NCBI GenBank assembly: GCA_050998615.1
Contig: JBPCQA010000013.1
Span: forward strand, 106,673-170,672
Direction of reading: 5' to 3'
Source: JBPCQA01 sp050998615
GTDB taxonomy: Bacteria; Actinomycetota; Actinomycetes; Propionibacteriales; Nocardioidaceae
Length of the DNA stretch: 64,000 nt
Every line of letters begins with the position of its first letter. Position 1 is the first letter of the stretch. The notes beneath the pieces were generated by a model, which saw only the letters and a list, made by a program, of their open reading frames with translations, did no database searches and was not told where the DNA came from. Position numbers and translations under genes: made by a program. Below are positions 36,498 through 44,323 of the stretch, one piece after another.

Positions 36498-36515
36498 CAC
36501 AAGTATGACACAAGT
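36498..36515. promoter_or_regulatory. CACAAGT direct repeats, candidate antitoxin operator
   Basis: Two perfect 7-base copies spaced 11 bases apart (one helical turn) overlap the -10 region and start of the CopG antitoxin gene, fitting a ribbon-helix-helix repressor site. Confidence 0.45.
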
Positions 36516-36615
36516 CTCATCGACACCGCTGGTCCATGGTAAGGATGGGGATGGGGAAGCGGGACGAGCCAACCGACGCCGATCAGGCGGAGCGGGCGCT
36601 GTTCTTCCCGGGATC

Positions 36616-37584
36616 TTACTGGTTGTGACCAAGGAGGTAACGCCAATCCTGTTCAGCGACTCCCGCTGGTTGCTTGTTGCGCCGCGGGGTAGCAGCGGGC
36701 TTATGGGGGATGGTCTCACGTCGGCTTCGTGACGGCTGCCGGACGAACACGCCGCGACCATCGGGGGACAAAACGGGATCGCCGATCACTGTCCAGCCAC
36801 CGGTCTGGTGGGTGATGTCCCACGGCTCCCACCGACCGTCGGCGTTGAAGTAGAAGTGGACCAGGTGATTGTCTGCGCGGCGAGCGAACACGCCGCGGAC
36901 ATCAGGGGATACGAACGGATTCCCGGTCACCATCCAGCCGGCCGCCTGCGCGCTGACGTCCCATTGCTCCCACTGGTCGTCGGCGTTGAAGTGGAACTGG
37001 ACGAGATGCTTGTCGTGGCGGCGGACGAATACGTTGCGCCCGTCGGGTGAGACCGCCGGGTTTCCGATTACCGTCCAGTCGCCGGCCTGTTGAGTGACGT
37101 CCCACTGCTCCCACTGGTTGTCGGCGTTGAAGTGGAAGCGAATGAGGTGGTTGTCCTCACGGCGTACGAAGACGCTGCGACCGTCCGCCGAGAAGGCGGC
37201 TTCACCGGCCACCGTCCAGCCGCCGGCCTGTTCGGTGACGTCCCACTGCTCCCACTGCGAGTCGGCGTTGAAGTGGAACGAGATGAGGTGGTTGTTGTCA
37301 CGTCGTACGAACACGCTTCGCCCATCGGGGGACAACACAGGATCACCGGCGACGGTCCAGCCGCCGGCCTGTTCGGTGATGTCCCACTGCTCCCACTGGT
37401 TGTCGGCATTGAAGAAGAAGTGAGCGAGATGGTTGTCCTGGCGGCGCAAGAACACGCTGCGCCCGTCAGGCGAGACCGAGGGATCACCGAGGACAGTCCA
37501 ATCACCGGCCTGTTCGCTGACGTCCCATCGCTCCCACTGGTTGGACGGGTTGAAGTAGAAGTGGACAAGACGACCATGCGTCAT
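36616..37584 (-). CDS. Six-repeat PLL-like beta-propeller protein (lectin-type)
   Basis: A 322-residue protein made of six near-identical 47-residue repeats from residue 3 to about 287. Each has the pattern NHL-x2-FxFNAD-x-QWEQWD-x3-QAGGWTV-x-GDPxxSPDGRxVFVRR. This matches the PLL/PHL-type propeller idea (Photorhabdus lectins): one WxxW-containing blade per repeat. There is no signal peptide or lipobox, so a cytoplasmic or non-classical location is implied. The tail is basic (RSRRETIPHKPAATPRRNKQ). ATG 37584 follows GGGAGGG. Function is unknown; carbohydrate binding is an inference from the fold. Confidence 0.75.
   Translation of the reverse strand: MTHGRLVHFYFNPSNQWERWDVSEQAGDWTVLGDPSVSPDGRSVFLRRQDNHLAHFFFNADNQWEQWDITEQAGGWTVAGDPVLSPDGRSVFVRRDNNHLISFHFNADSQWEQWDVTEQAGGWTVAGEAAFSADGRSVFVRREDNHLIRFHFNADNQWEQWDVTQQAGDWTVIGNPAVSPDGRNVFVRRHDKHLVQFHFNADDQWEQWDVSAQAAGWMVTGNPFVSPDVRGVFARRADNHLVHFYFNADGRWEPWDITHQTGGWTVIGDPVLSPDGRGVFVRQPSRSRRETIPHKPAATPRRNKQPAGVAEQDWRYLLGHNQ
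36724..37578 (-). repeat. Six tandem 141-bp coding repeats
   Basis: The period is 141 bp (47 codons). Neighbouring units are alike at the DNA level in the stretches encoding NADNQWEQWD and SPDGRSVFVRR, which points to recent tandem duplication or gene conversion. Confidence 0.85.
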
Positions 37585-37903
37585 GACGGGGTCCCTCCCA
37601 GTTTGAACACCGATTGAACATCCAAGGTCGACCGAAGCCAGCAGGTTATGCTCCCCCATCCCCCGCGGCCTTCCCCCGAGTCGACCGAAAAGCACTATAC
37701 CGCGCCTTCGGAGTTCCATGACCGGCACCCCACGATTGAGCGGGACAGAGGGTATGGGGTGCTCGGACGTGGGTGCAATTGTGCATCCTCAAAATGATCG
37801 GGTGCTGGCGACGGAGCCGACTCGGTAGGGGTGACGAGGGCAACAGAGTAGCGTCGGTGTGGGCGGGATACATCGATCCCTCCACTGCGAAAGGAAGACT
37901 GTC

Positions 37904-38065
37904 ATGGCCACCGACCTTGAAATCCGCGATGCTCTGATGGACGTGATTCTCAACAAACTCGCAAGCGAGAAGCTAGGCCCGAGTCAGATTCGAGAGTTGG
38001 CTGAGGCGTACAGCATCCTCACCACGGACCGATCGACTGGCAGCCGGGCGATCCCCGCCGGTTGA
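37904..38065 (+). CDS. Small hypothetical protein
   Basis: A 53-residue protein (MATDLEIRDALMDVILNKLA...), with AAAGGAAG correctly spaced before the ATG at 37904. It is predicted all-helical and I recognise no family. The sequence between 37585 and 37903 (319 bases) holds the ribosome-binding site of the propeller gene and no evident gene. Confidence 0.55.
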   Translation: MATDLEIRDALMDVILNKLASEKLGPSQIRELAEAYSILTTDRSTGSRAIPAG

Positions 38066-38111
38066 GGACTGCGAACCGTTGAGACGCTGTTGGCTGGGGC
38101 GGCTGGGAGGG

Positions 38112-38789
38112 CTACCGAGTGCCCAGTGACCGCCAGTGGTCGTTCAGGGCGCCGTTCGTCTTGACGAACCAGATGAACGGGCCGACCAGAATAAGCCCTC
38201 CGGGGAAGTACCACAGGCCCGTCGCGCCGCTGACGGGTCGCACTTGGCCGCGGTTCTGATAGAGGTCACCGATCTCGGACGACGTGATGAACGGCATCAC
38301 GATGCCGACGAAGAACGCCAGCACCAGCGCGATCCCTCCGCCGAGCCCCCGTCCTGCGTGATCCTTCATCTCCTGATGCACCTTGAAGAAGTAGTAGAGC
38401 GAATAGAAGCCAAGGGTGACGAAGTACAGCAGGATGCACACGCCGGTCCTGCGCACCTGGCCGACGGGTCCGGCAGCTGGGTAACCCATTTGGTTGCCGT
38501 ACGCCGACTGCATGGTGGGCGGAGGTGGAGGGGCGTACTGGTAAGGCTGCGATGCGTACTGCCCGAATTGCTGCTGCGCGGGATACCGCTCAGCCGCGGA
38601 AGCGGCCTCCTCCCCACCGTCAATACAGCTCGGCGTGGCCAGCTCAGCGCCTGCCTCCTCAACCACCGTGGGGTGCGGCACCAGCTCATCAACCACCGTC
38701 AATAGAGCTCGCCTGCTCGCACGTTGAAGTGTCCCGCTCGGCGCCTCCAACGCGGGGTGGCAGCCGGCGAGTATGCCGTAGGGTGGCAC
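38112..38789 (-). CDS. DUF4234 membrane protein; 5' end fused to dispersed repeat
   Basis: Core of about 150 residues: a Tyr/Gln/Pro-rich stretch, then GQVRRTGVCILLYFVTLGFYSLYYFFKVHQEM (helix one), EMKDHAGRGLGGGIALVLAFFVGIVMPFITSSEIGDLY (helix two) and GLWYFPGGLILVGPFIWFVKTNGALNDHW (helix three), the DUF4234 pattern. Upstream the frame runs through copies of the dispersed repeat (TVVDELVPHPTVVEEAGAEL), so the true start is unclear: no ATG or GTG lies between the repeat and residue TMQSAYGNQMGYP. The original start may have been overwritten. Confidence 0.65.
   Translation of the reverse strand: MPPYGILAGCHPALEAPSGTLQRASRRALLTVVDELVPHPTVVEEAGAELATPSCIDGGEEAASAAERYPAQQQFGQYASQPYQYAPPPPPTMQSAYGNQMGYPAAGPVGQVRRTGVCILLYFVTLGFYSLYYFFKVHQEMKDHAGRGLGGGIALVLAFFVGIVMPFITSSEIGDLYQNRGQVRPVSGATGLWYFPGGLILVGPFIWFVKTNGALNDHWRSLGTR
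38636..38712. repeat. Dispersed hairpin repeat, inverted partial copies
   Basis: CCTCCTCAACCACCGT at 38654 onwards and a second CATCAACCACCGTC are inverted copies of the GGTGGTTGAGGAG unit. They lie in the 5' part of the DUF4234 reading frame. Confidence 0.7.
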
Positions 38790-38791
38790 GA

Positions 38792-38911
38792 ATGTTGACC
38801 GACCTCGTGCTGGCTGGCACGGCCACGTTGGCGGGCGGGGCGGGTGCCGGAACGCTGAAGGCCGTTGTGGACAAGGCTGATCTCGATGCCGTCACGACGC
38901 GAGCGTCGTAG
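38792..38911 (+). CDS. Possible 39-residue peptide upstream of the MFS gene
   Basis: ATG 38792 opens MLTDLVLAGTATLAGGAGAGTLKAVVDK and ends four bases before the transporter start. The spacing fits a short leader or coupled peptide. There is no family match and no clear ribosome-binding site, so this is weak. Confidence 0.3.
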   Translation: MLTDLVLAGTATLAGGAGAGTLKAVVDKADLDAVTTRAS

Positions 38912-38914
38912 CAG

Positions 38915-40183
38915 TTGCGTGGGGTGATCCCGCCGAAGAATCCGACCGAGAGCCAGCCGGGCGATTCCGCGTCCGCGCGGGCATTGCGCGGCGCCCGGAT
39001 CGCGGTGGCAGCGACGTTCTGGTTGCATGCTTCGATCTTCGGCACTTGGGCGGCTCGAATCCCGGCGATCAAGCAAAGCCTCGATCTGAGTGACCAGGAC
39101 CTCGGTCTGGCGCTCGGCGGCCTCGCGGTCGGCCTCCTTATCGGCACCCGGCTGGTCGGGACGATGGAGCGGCAAGGCCGCACAAGCAGAGCGATCAAGG
39201 TTGTGCTGATCGGGCAGGCGGTGGCCCTGGTCGGGCCGGCGTACGCCTGGAATCTGGTGACGCTCGCCGCGGCACTCATCGTGCTGGGCGTGCTTGGTGG
39301 AGCGTTGGACGTCCTCATGAATGTCCACGCGGTGGCGGTCGAGCGGCGGTACGGACGGTCGATCATGTCCGGATTCCACGGCCTGTGGAGCGTCGGCTCG
39401 ATGGGGTCCGGTCTGCTTGCCGCTGTCGCGGCTAGGACGGGCGTCGCACCGTCGCTGCACTTCGGCGCCGTCGCTGTCGTCGCGATCGTGTTGAGCCTGC
39501 CGTTGCTCAACGGCTTGCTGCCTGCCGATCTTGAGAGCGCGACGGCTGGCCATCGTGCCGAGCACCACTGGGCCGGCGGGCCGTCTGCCAGCGTCCTGGT
39601 GGTAGGGCTACTCGCCGTGATGGGTTTCGGTGCGTTCATGGCCGAGGGGGCCATCGCGGACTGGAGTGCGGTGTTCCTGCACGAGGGTCGCGGCGCTTCG
39701 CCGGGTCTTGCGGCGCTCGGCTTCACCGTGTTCAGCGCCGCGATGGCGGCTTCACGGGTGGTGGCTGACAGGGTGGCGGCCAAGATCGGCCCGGTCTTGC
39801 TGACCCGAGCCGGAGCGCTGCTCGGGGTAGCGGGCTACCTCATCTTCCTGCTTGTGTCCTCGCCTGCGGTAGCGCTGGCGGGGTTCGTGATCGCCGGGAT
39901 CGGCATCGGGCCTGCCGTTCCCGTGATGTTCAGCGCGGCCGGAAACACCGGGACGGCCAACCGAGCTTCGATCTTGGGAATCGCGGTCTCCGCTGGTTAC
40001 CTCGGTTCGGTCGTGGGCCCCATGCTGATCGGTGGCCTCGCGCAGTACACCGGCCTGACGTGGGCGCTGGTAGCTCCAGTGATTTTCCTGGCACTGTTGG
40101 CCGCCGCCGCCCGACTGGTTGGCAACGCCGCCGGTGGACCCTCCCCCTCGGCGCAACTCGCCGATCGGGCGCCGGTCGTCTGA
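38915..40183 (+). CDS. MFS transporter
   Basis: A 422-residue major facilitator protein with 12 predicted helices. Features are an initial ARIPAIKQSLDLSDQDLGLALGGLAVGLL (helices 1-2), LVGTMERQGRTSRAIK (motif A-like loop between helices 2 and 3) and FHGLWSVGSMGSGLLAAVAA in helix 5. It resembles YbjJ/fucose-permease-like exporters. The start is TTG 38915 or GTG 38924. Substrate unknown. Confidence 0.85.
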   Translation: MRGVIPPKNPTESQPGDSASARALRGARIAVAATFWLHASIFGTWAARIPAIKQSLDLSDQDLGLALGGLAVGLLIGTRLVGTMERQGRTSRAIKVVLIGQAVALVGPAYAWNLVTLAAALIVLGVLGGALDVLMNVHAVAVERRYGRSIMSGFHGLWSVGSMGSGLLAAVAARTGVAPSLHFGAVAVVAIVLSLPLLNGLLPADLESATAGHRAEHHWAGGPSASVLVVGLLAVMGFGAFMAEGAIADWSAVFLHEGRGASPGLAALGFTVFSAAMAASRVVADRVAAKIGPVLLTRAGALLGVAGYLIFLLVSSPAVALAGFVIAGIGIGPAVPVMFSAAGNTGTANRASILGIAVSAGYLGSVVGPMLIGGLAQYTGLTWALVAPVIFLALLAAAARLVGNAAGGPSPSAQLADRAPVV

Positions 40184-40207
40184 TCACCCGAGCCGATGCG
40201 GGCTGGA

Positions 40208-41260
40208 TCAGGCCGGTGTCTCGCGTACGACGTCGCGGGCGGCCTTGTCTTCACGCAGACCGACGAAGCGCGGATGCCGCAGTTGACCGTCTCGGGTCCA
40301 TTCCGCGAACGACACCTGCGCGACTAGCTCCGGAGTTGCCCAGTGAATGACACCGGAAATTGCTCCATGAACCCCAGCTCGGGATGCTGCCGCACGTGGC
40401 AGCGTGCTCTCGTCGTACGCCGGGCTGCGGCGTTCGAGTGCCACCAACCGCTTGTGCAGCGACGCCAACATGGCCCGGTCGAAGCCGGTGCCGACTCGCC
40501 CGGCGTACACGAGAGCGGTGGTCTCGTCGAAATAACCAAGAAGGAGTGCGCCGAAGCCGAGCCGCGACCCTTGCGGGTCCGTCCAGCCGCCGATCACGAA
40601 TTCCTGCCCCTGCTCGCACTTGAACTTCAACCAGTCGCGCGTGCGTCCCGGCTTGTACGGCGCGGCCGCTCGCTTGGCGATGATGCCTTCCCAGCCTTTC
40701 GCACAAGCCTCGCGAAAGTAGGCCTCGCCATCGGCATTGCGATGCTCGGTGAAACGCAGCGGATCGCGCCAGTCGAACAGCTCCCGCAAGAGGTCCTTGC
40801 GGTCGCGCAGCGCAAGGGCACGGGCGCTGTGGCCATCCAGATGCAACAGGTCGAAAACGTAATAGAACACCTCCACACCGGACCGGCGTGCCTTGGCGGC
40901 GTCACTGACATGCATCCGCGGTTGCAGTCCGGCGAAACTTGTCTGGGCACCGTCAAAAGCCACCACTTCGCCGTCCACCACGAAATCTGGAGTGTGCTGG
41001 GCCGCAAGTGCCTCGACGATTTCCGGGAAGCTGGCCCCGGCGGCCGCGCCGTTGCGACTGCGCAGTATGACGCCGTCTCGGGACCGCTCCGCCAACACCC
41101 GCATCCCGTCGAGTTTGCGCTCGAACAGCCAGTTGGCGTTCGTGAACCGTTCACGCGTCAACGTGGCGAGCGCGGGACCCGGCACCTCGCTGATCGGCTC
41201 GACAGGGACCTGGCCGACAGCCTCGTCAGTTAGAGCTCCCGAGGCTCGCGGCCCATTCAT
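40208..41260 (-). CDS. ATP-dependent DNA ligase (LigC/LigD ligase-domain type)
   Basis: A 350-residue ligase. The nucleotidyl-acceptor Lys49 lies in ERKLDGMR (motif I). Motif III FYYVFDLLHLDG, motif IV WEGIIAKR and motif V RTRDWLKFKC are visible, followed by an OB-fold domain (residues about 210-330: GFGALLLGYFDETTALVYAGRVGTGF). This is the ligase module of bacterial NHEJ LigD as a stand-alone protein, as in mycobacterial LigC1/LigC2. No Ku gene is in the window. It joins nicked or broken DNA ends with ATP. Confidence 0.9.
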   Translation of the reverse strand: MNGPRASGALTDEAVGQVPVEPISEVPGPALATLTRERFTNANWLFERKLDGMRVLAERSRDGVILRSRNGAAAGASFPEIVEALAAQHTPDFVVDGEVVAFDGAQTSFAGLQPRMHVSDAAKARRSGVEVFYYVFDLLHLDGHSARALALRDRKDLLRELFDWRDPLRFTEHRNADGEAYFREACAKGWEGIIAKRAAAPYKPGRTRDWLKFKCEQGQEFVIGGWTDPQGSRLGFGALLLGYFDETTALVYAGRVGTGFDRAMLASLHKRLVALERRSPAYDESTLPRAAASRAGVHGAISGVIHWATPELVAQVSFAEWTRDGQLRHPRFVGLREDKAARDVVRETPA

Positions 41261-41334
41261 GCCTTGCGCCAGGATGTGACGTTCAGTTGGCCGGAGCGAG
41301 CGCAGCGTCGGATGTCAGGCGCCAAGCGAGCTAC

Positions 41335-41778
41335 TCACGGCTTCCACGCCATGAGCACCACGACCACGACAAGCAGCAGCGAGGCGATGCCGGAGGCCAT
41401 CGCGATGCGCTGGTAGTCATTGGGTGCCAGCTCACCCCTGTCTGGACGTGTCAGGTGCTCGGCCGCACTGCGCAAAGCCGGCACGACGGCGACCAGGGTC
41501 AGCGCCAACGCGACGAGATAGAGGATCAAGGAGAAGAGTATCCAAGGCGTGGTGATCGAAAGGTTGTATTTGGCGTCACTGGTGCCCAGCACCGCGAAGC
41601 CGAACACCACGACGATCAGTGAGGCGAGACTGATCACGAACGTTGAGCGGGCCAGGCTGGCGACCTGGCCTCCGTGCCCAGCCCGCACCGCTCGCATCGC
41701 CGTCATCGGCAAAATAGCCATCGGGCCGATGAGGAACACGGCGGTGCCGACGTGCAGCACGGTGAAGAGCGTCTCCAT
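41335..41778 (-). CDS. DUF2269-like integral membrane protein
   Basis: A 147-residue protein with four predicted helices, a short loop after the second, and charged turns. It begins METLFTVLHVGTAVFLIGPMAILPM. The family has no agreed function. ATG 41778 is preceded by TAGTGT seven bases upstream, a candidate leaderless promoter. Confidence 0.7.
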   Translation of the reverse strand: METLFTVLHVGTAVFLIGPMAILPMTAMRAVRAGHGGQVASLARSTFVISLASLIVVVFGFAVLGTSDAKYNLSITTPWILFSLILYLVALALTLVAVVPALRSAAEHLTRPDRGELAPNDYQRIAMASGIASLLLVVVVVLMAWKP

Positions 41779-41785
41779 GGCCACC

Positions 41786-41791
41786 ACACTA
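41786..41791 (-). promoter_or_regulatory. Candidate leaderless -10 (TAGTGT)
   Basis: On the minus strand TAGTGT ends seven bases before the ATG at 41778; no ribosome-binding site lies between. Confidence 0.4.
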
Positions 41792-42026
41792 GGGGATCGC
41801 GACTATTGCACCGCGCTCCGGCGGGTCGCGTCTGTAGTTGGTGCGATGTGGCCAGACGTTTCAGCCCGTCCGAGCAGTCGGTCGTTGTTGCGAAGAGAGA
41901 GCTTTGCAAGCTCGCTTCGCAGCATGGTTCGGGGCGGCGGCCCTCAGCAGCGTGCTAACGATGTGCGTCAGCAGCCCATCCGGTTGCTGGACGAGTGGGT
42001 TGTCTGAGTGCTCAGGTGTCGTGGCA

Positions 42027-42530
42027 CTACCAACCGTCGCAGAGGACGAGGAAGCCGTCGGCATCGAGGTCCGGGCGACGTTTGAGGCCGGCCCTCTCGG
42101 CTACTCGGACGGCCGGCTGGTTGGACGGCCGGGTTCTGGCGACGACGGGCAGCAGGGGCTCACGGGTGCGGGCGACAGCAAGGGCCTCGCGGGCTGCTTC
42201 TGTGGCGAAGCCGCGCCTCCACACTGTCGGCGAGAAGCGGTAGTAGACGTTCCAGCAGGGACGGCCACGGAACCCGAGTGGACGAAGCCCGGCCAAGCCC
42301 ACCGCTTCGCCCTGATGCTCGGCGATCCAGTACCCGACTCCGTGTTCGTCCCATGTCTGCACAAAGGCGCGAAGGTGTTGCTTGACGTCCTCTGGTGCGG
42401 GAGGGCCACCCGGTCGGTGCTTGTTGGTCTTCGGATCCGTCTCGATGGCCATGACGATGGGCAGATCGTCGAGAGTTACGGCACGCAATCGCAAGTTGGC
42501 CGTCACACGGCAGCTAGTCGAGTCAGTCAC
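42027..42530 (-). CDS. GNAT-family N-acetyltransferase
   Basis: A 167-residue acetyltransferase of the RimJ/RimL-type. LRLRAVTLDDLPIVMAIETDP opens the fold, GYWIAEHQGEAVGLAGLRPL precedes the acetyl-CoA site, and WRRGFATEAAREALAVA is the pyrophosphate-binding loop. The GTG at 42530 is preceded by TACTGT six bases upstream, the candidate leaderless -10. The region 41792-42026 has no gene that I can support. Confidence 0.82.
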   Translation of the reverse strand: MTDSTSCRVTANLRLRAVTLDDLPIVMAIETDPKTNKHRPGGPPAPEDVKQHLRAFVQTWDEHGVGYWIAEHQGEAVGLAGLRPLGFRGRPCWNVYYRFSPTVWRRGFATEAAREALAVARTREPLLPVVARTRPSNQPAVRVAERAGLKRRPDLDADGFLVLCDGW

Positions 42531-42536
42531 GCTCAG

Positions 42537-42542
42537 ACAGTA
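42537..42542 (-). promoter_or_regulatory. Candidate leaderless -10 (TACTGT) of the GNAT gene
   Basis: TACTGT on the minus strand ends six bases before the GTG at 42530. Confidence 0.5.
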
Positions 42543-42633
42543 CTGAAACCAGCCGCTGAGGATTCGCACAAGAGTATCCGGCTTGCGGGCACGTCACTCG
42601 ACCCCGTGCGGAGACCGCCGCCCGCAAGCCTAC

Positions 42634-42795
42634 GTGACACACCCACGCAGACTCCCGCGCTACACCCTGATCCCCCACCAGGACGCCACGGCCGACGTGG
42701 AAACCCTGGCCATCTACGGGCCGGACGGTGTGGCCGTGCACGAGGAAGCAGTGCTTGGTCACCTCTTGGACGCCCTCGCCGACCTGCCGCTTTGA
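42634..42795 (+). CDS. Possible small hypothetical protein
   Basis: GTG 42634 opens a 53-residue frame (THPRRLPRYTLIPHQDAT...VHEEAVLGHLLDALADLPL) with codon use in keeping with coding sequence. No family is recognised and no good ribosome-binding site is visible, so it is weak. Confidence 0.3.
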   Translation: MTHPRRLPRYTLIPHQDATADVETLAIYGPDGVAVHEEAVLGHLLDALADLPL

Positions 42796-42808
42796 ACGTC
42801 CGGCGCGG

Positions 42809-43228
42809 CTATGCGTCCGCGACTACAAACGCTGTGACTTCACGCACGAATGCCGCCAGATCGCCCAGATCGGCGAGCCTTTCGAAGACGACCGCATCAC
42901 AAACGGCGACGTACTCATGCACCAACACGTTGCGGAATCCCACGGCTTTGCGCAATGAAGTCGCCAACTCGATGGAGATGACGCCATGGCGCCCAAGGAG
43001 CGATATGGCGTCTCGGTTGTCGGCTGGCGGCCCCCAGCCTGAGGCTGAGCAGATGTGCTGGGCCACGTCGACGCAAGCCTCGATTGCAGTCACGAACGTG
43101 TACTTGACGCCACGCAGCCAGATCGGGTCGGTCTTTCGTGTGTCATCGGCCTCGGCCTCTGACGTGAGTACGGCGATGTCGTCGGTGACGCTCCTCAACA
43201 ACCGGAAAACACGTACCTCGTCAACCAC
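42809..43228 (-). CDS. HepT-like HEPN-domain toxin ribonuclease
   Basis: A 139-residue HEPN protein. The catalytic motif RNVLVHEY (R-x4-H-x-Y) lies near residue 100. The helical pattern (VFRLLRSVTDDIAVLTSEAEAD, then FVTAIEACVDVAQHICSASGW) is that of HepT. It is encoded just downstream of the MntA-type nucleotidyltransferase, with an eight-base overlap, forming a type VII toxin-antitoxin pair in which MntA adds AMP to the HepT tyrosine. Confidence 0.85.
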   Translation of the reverse strand: MVDEVRVFRLLRSVTDDIAVLTSEAEADDTRKTDPIWLRGVKYTFVTAIEACVDVAQHICSASGWGPPADNRDAISLLGRHGVISIELATSLRKAVGFRNVLVHEYVAVCDAVVFERLADLGDLAAFVREVTAFVVADA

Positions 43229-43604
43229 GCGTCACACTCGCCGCAAATTCACGATGTGCCCGCTCGATCCGGGGAAGCTCGTCGAAGTAAATCTTCCGGG
43301 TCGTCGACTCCCACCGGACCCTGGCCACCGGGTCGTCTTCGAAGATGAGTTTTCCGCGTGCGGCAATCCGTCCGGCGAGTTCCAGCGGCGCATGGTCCAA
43401 GATCAGCAGGTCAACTCCTGGCGACATCAGCAACTCGAACGACTGTGGAGCCTCGTCGCCGAAGAATGCCGCGATGTCGATGTCAGAGCTTGGATGTTGC
43501 GTGTCGGTTGACCGGCTGCCGTGCAGGTAGGCGAAGCGAGCACATGCCACTTTTAAGGTCTCGACAGCCTCCGCCGTTGCGGCAGCAATCTCCGACTCCT
43601 CCAT
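43221..43604 (-). CDS. MntA-like minimal nucleotidyltransferase antitoxin
   Basis: A 127-residue nucleotidyltransferase. The signature HGSRSTDTQHPSSDIDIA gives Gly-Ser and two Asp residues (GSx9DxD-like). LLILDHAPLELAGRI and the C-terminal helix complete the fold. Known MntA proteins AMPylate HepT to block it. The ATG at 43604 overlaps the 3' end of the SWIM gene by 52 bases. Confidence 0.85.
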   Translation of the reverse strand: MEESEIAAATAEAVETLKVACARFAYLHGSRSTDTQHPSSDIDIAAFFGDEAPQSFELLMSPGVDLLILDHAPLELAGRIAARGKLIFEDDPVARVRWESTTRKIYFDELPRIERAHREFAASVTRG

Positions 43605-44269
43605 GCAGAAAGTGTCTCACTCCAAGGGATTCTGTCACGAGAGAACGCGTCCGCCACGACCCCGCGATTGCGGGAGATCGGCGGTCTCGCTCGTGTTTCG
43701 ACAGCAACGCCGCCACGGTCGCGGCGTACGCCTGGCGAGCTGGGGTGCCGCTGGTCGGCGTTGCGCCGGGTCAGCTCCTCGAGCAGATCGTCGTCACCAC
43801 GCCCGCGCATCAACAGCAGCACGAACGGGTCCTCGTCGAGCAGCCAAGCGGCCTGGTAGCACAGCGCGGCTGCGTGCTTGCACGGGTAGCCGGAGTCGGG
43901 GCAGGTGCGGTGTGGGGTGAGGTCGCCGACTTGTGGCAGCAGCGGTACGCCGACTGCCGCGGCCGCTTCGACCAGGTCGTGCGGCATGTCCTTGTCGAGC
44001 AGCGCCGCCAGATGGCCAGCGCGCGACGACACCTCGTCGAGGAACCGCTCCCGGGCATCGTCGTCAAGTCGGCGGACGGTGACGGTGCTGCGGTAGGGCA
44101 CTCGCCGACTGCCCTGCACGTGCGCCTGGATGCGGCCCGGGGTCACCACGATCGCGCCGACCCGGCCGGCGTTGGCGTAGGTGCGACCACGGGCCAGCCG
44201 CCCCATGTCCAGCGACGTCTCCTCCATCGCATCCACCCAAGCGAGCCCCCACCACGAGGTGCCGCGCAC
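43553..44269 (-). CDS. SWIM zinc-finger protein (partner of an SNF2 helicase)
   Basis: A 238-residue protein. The N-terminal SWWGLAWVDAMEE and GRLARGRTYANAGRV blocks and the SWIM region TCPDSGYPCKHAAALCYQAA match the actinobacterial SWIM proteins encoded next to SNF2 helicases. The first Cys of the expected CxC appears to be replaced (RTC), which may weaken zinc binding. DEDPFVLLLMRGRG follows. The last 70 residues are Arg-rich and unlike the family, so the 3' end may be altered. The GTG start at 44269 overlaps the 3' end of the broken helicase gene. Confidence 0.7.
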   Translation of the reverse strand: MRGTSWWGLAWVDAMEETSLDMGRLARGRTYANAGRVGAIVVTPGRIQAHVQGSRRVPYRSTVTVRRLDDDARERFLDEVSSRAGHLAALLDKDMPHDLVEAAAAVGVPLLPQVGDLTPHRTCPDSGYPCKHAAALCYQAAWLLDEDPFVLLLMRGRGDDDLLEELTRRNADQRHPSSPGVRRDRGGVAVETRARPPISRNRGVVADAFSRDRIPWSETLSAWRSRRLLPQRRRLSRP

Positions 44270-44323
44270 CCGGCTTCCCCTTGCGCGACTCGAAGACCTC
44301 GAACAAGCGTGCCGGCGCGTCGC

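Noticed and set aside
42523..42762. Minus-strand frame opposite the small gene at 42634
   Set aside because: Overlaps the GNAT promoter region and shows no family; neither strand is strong.
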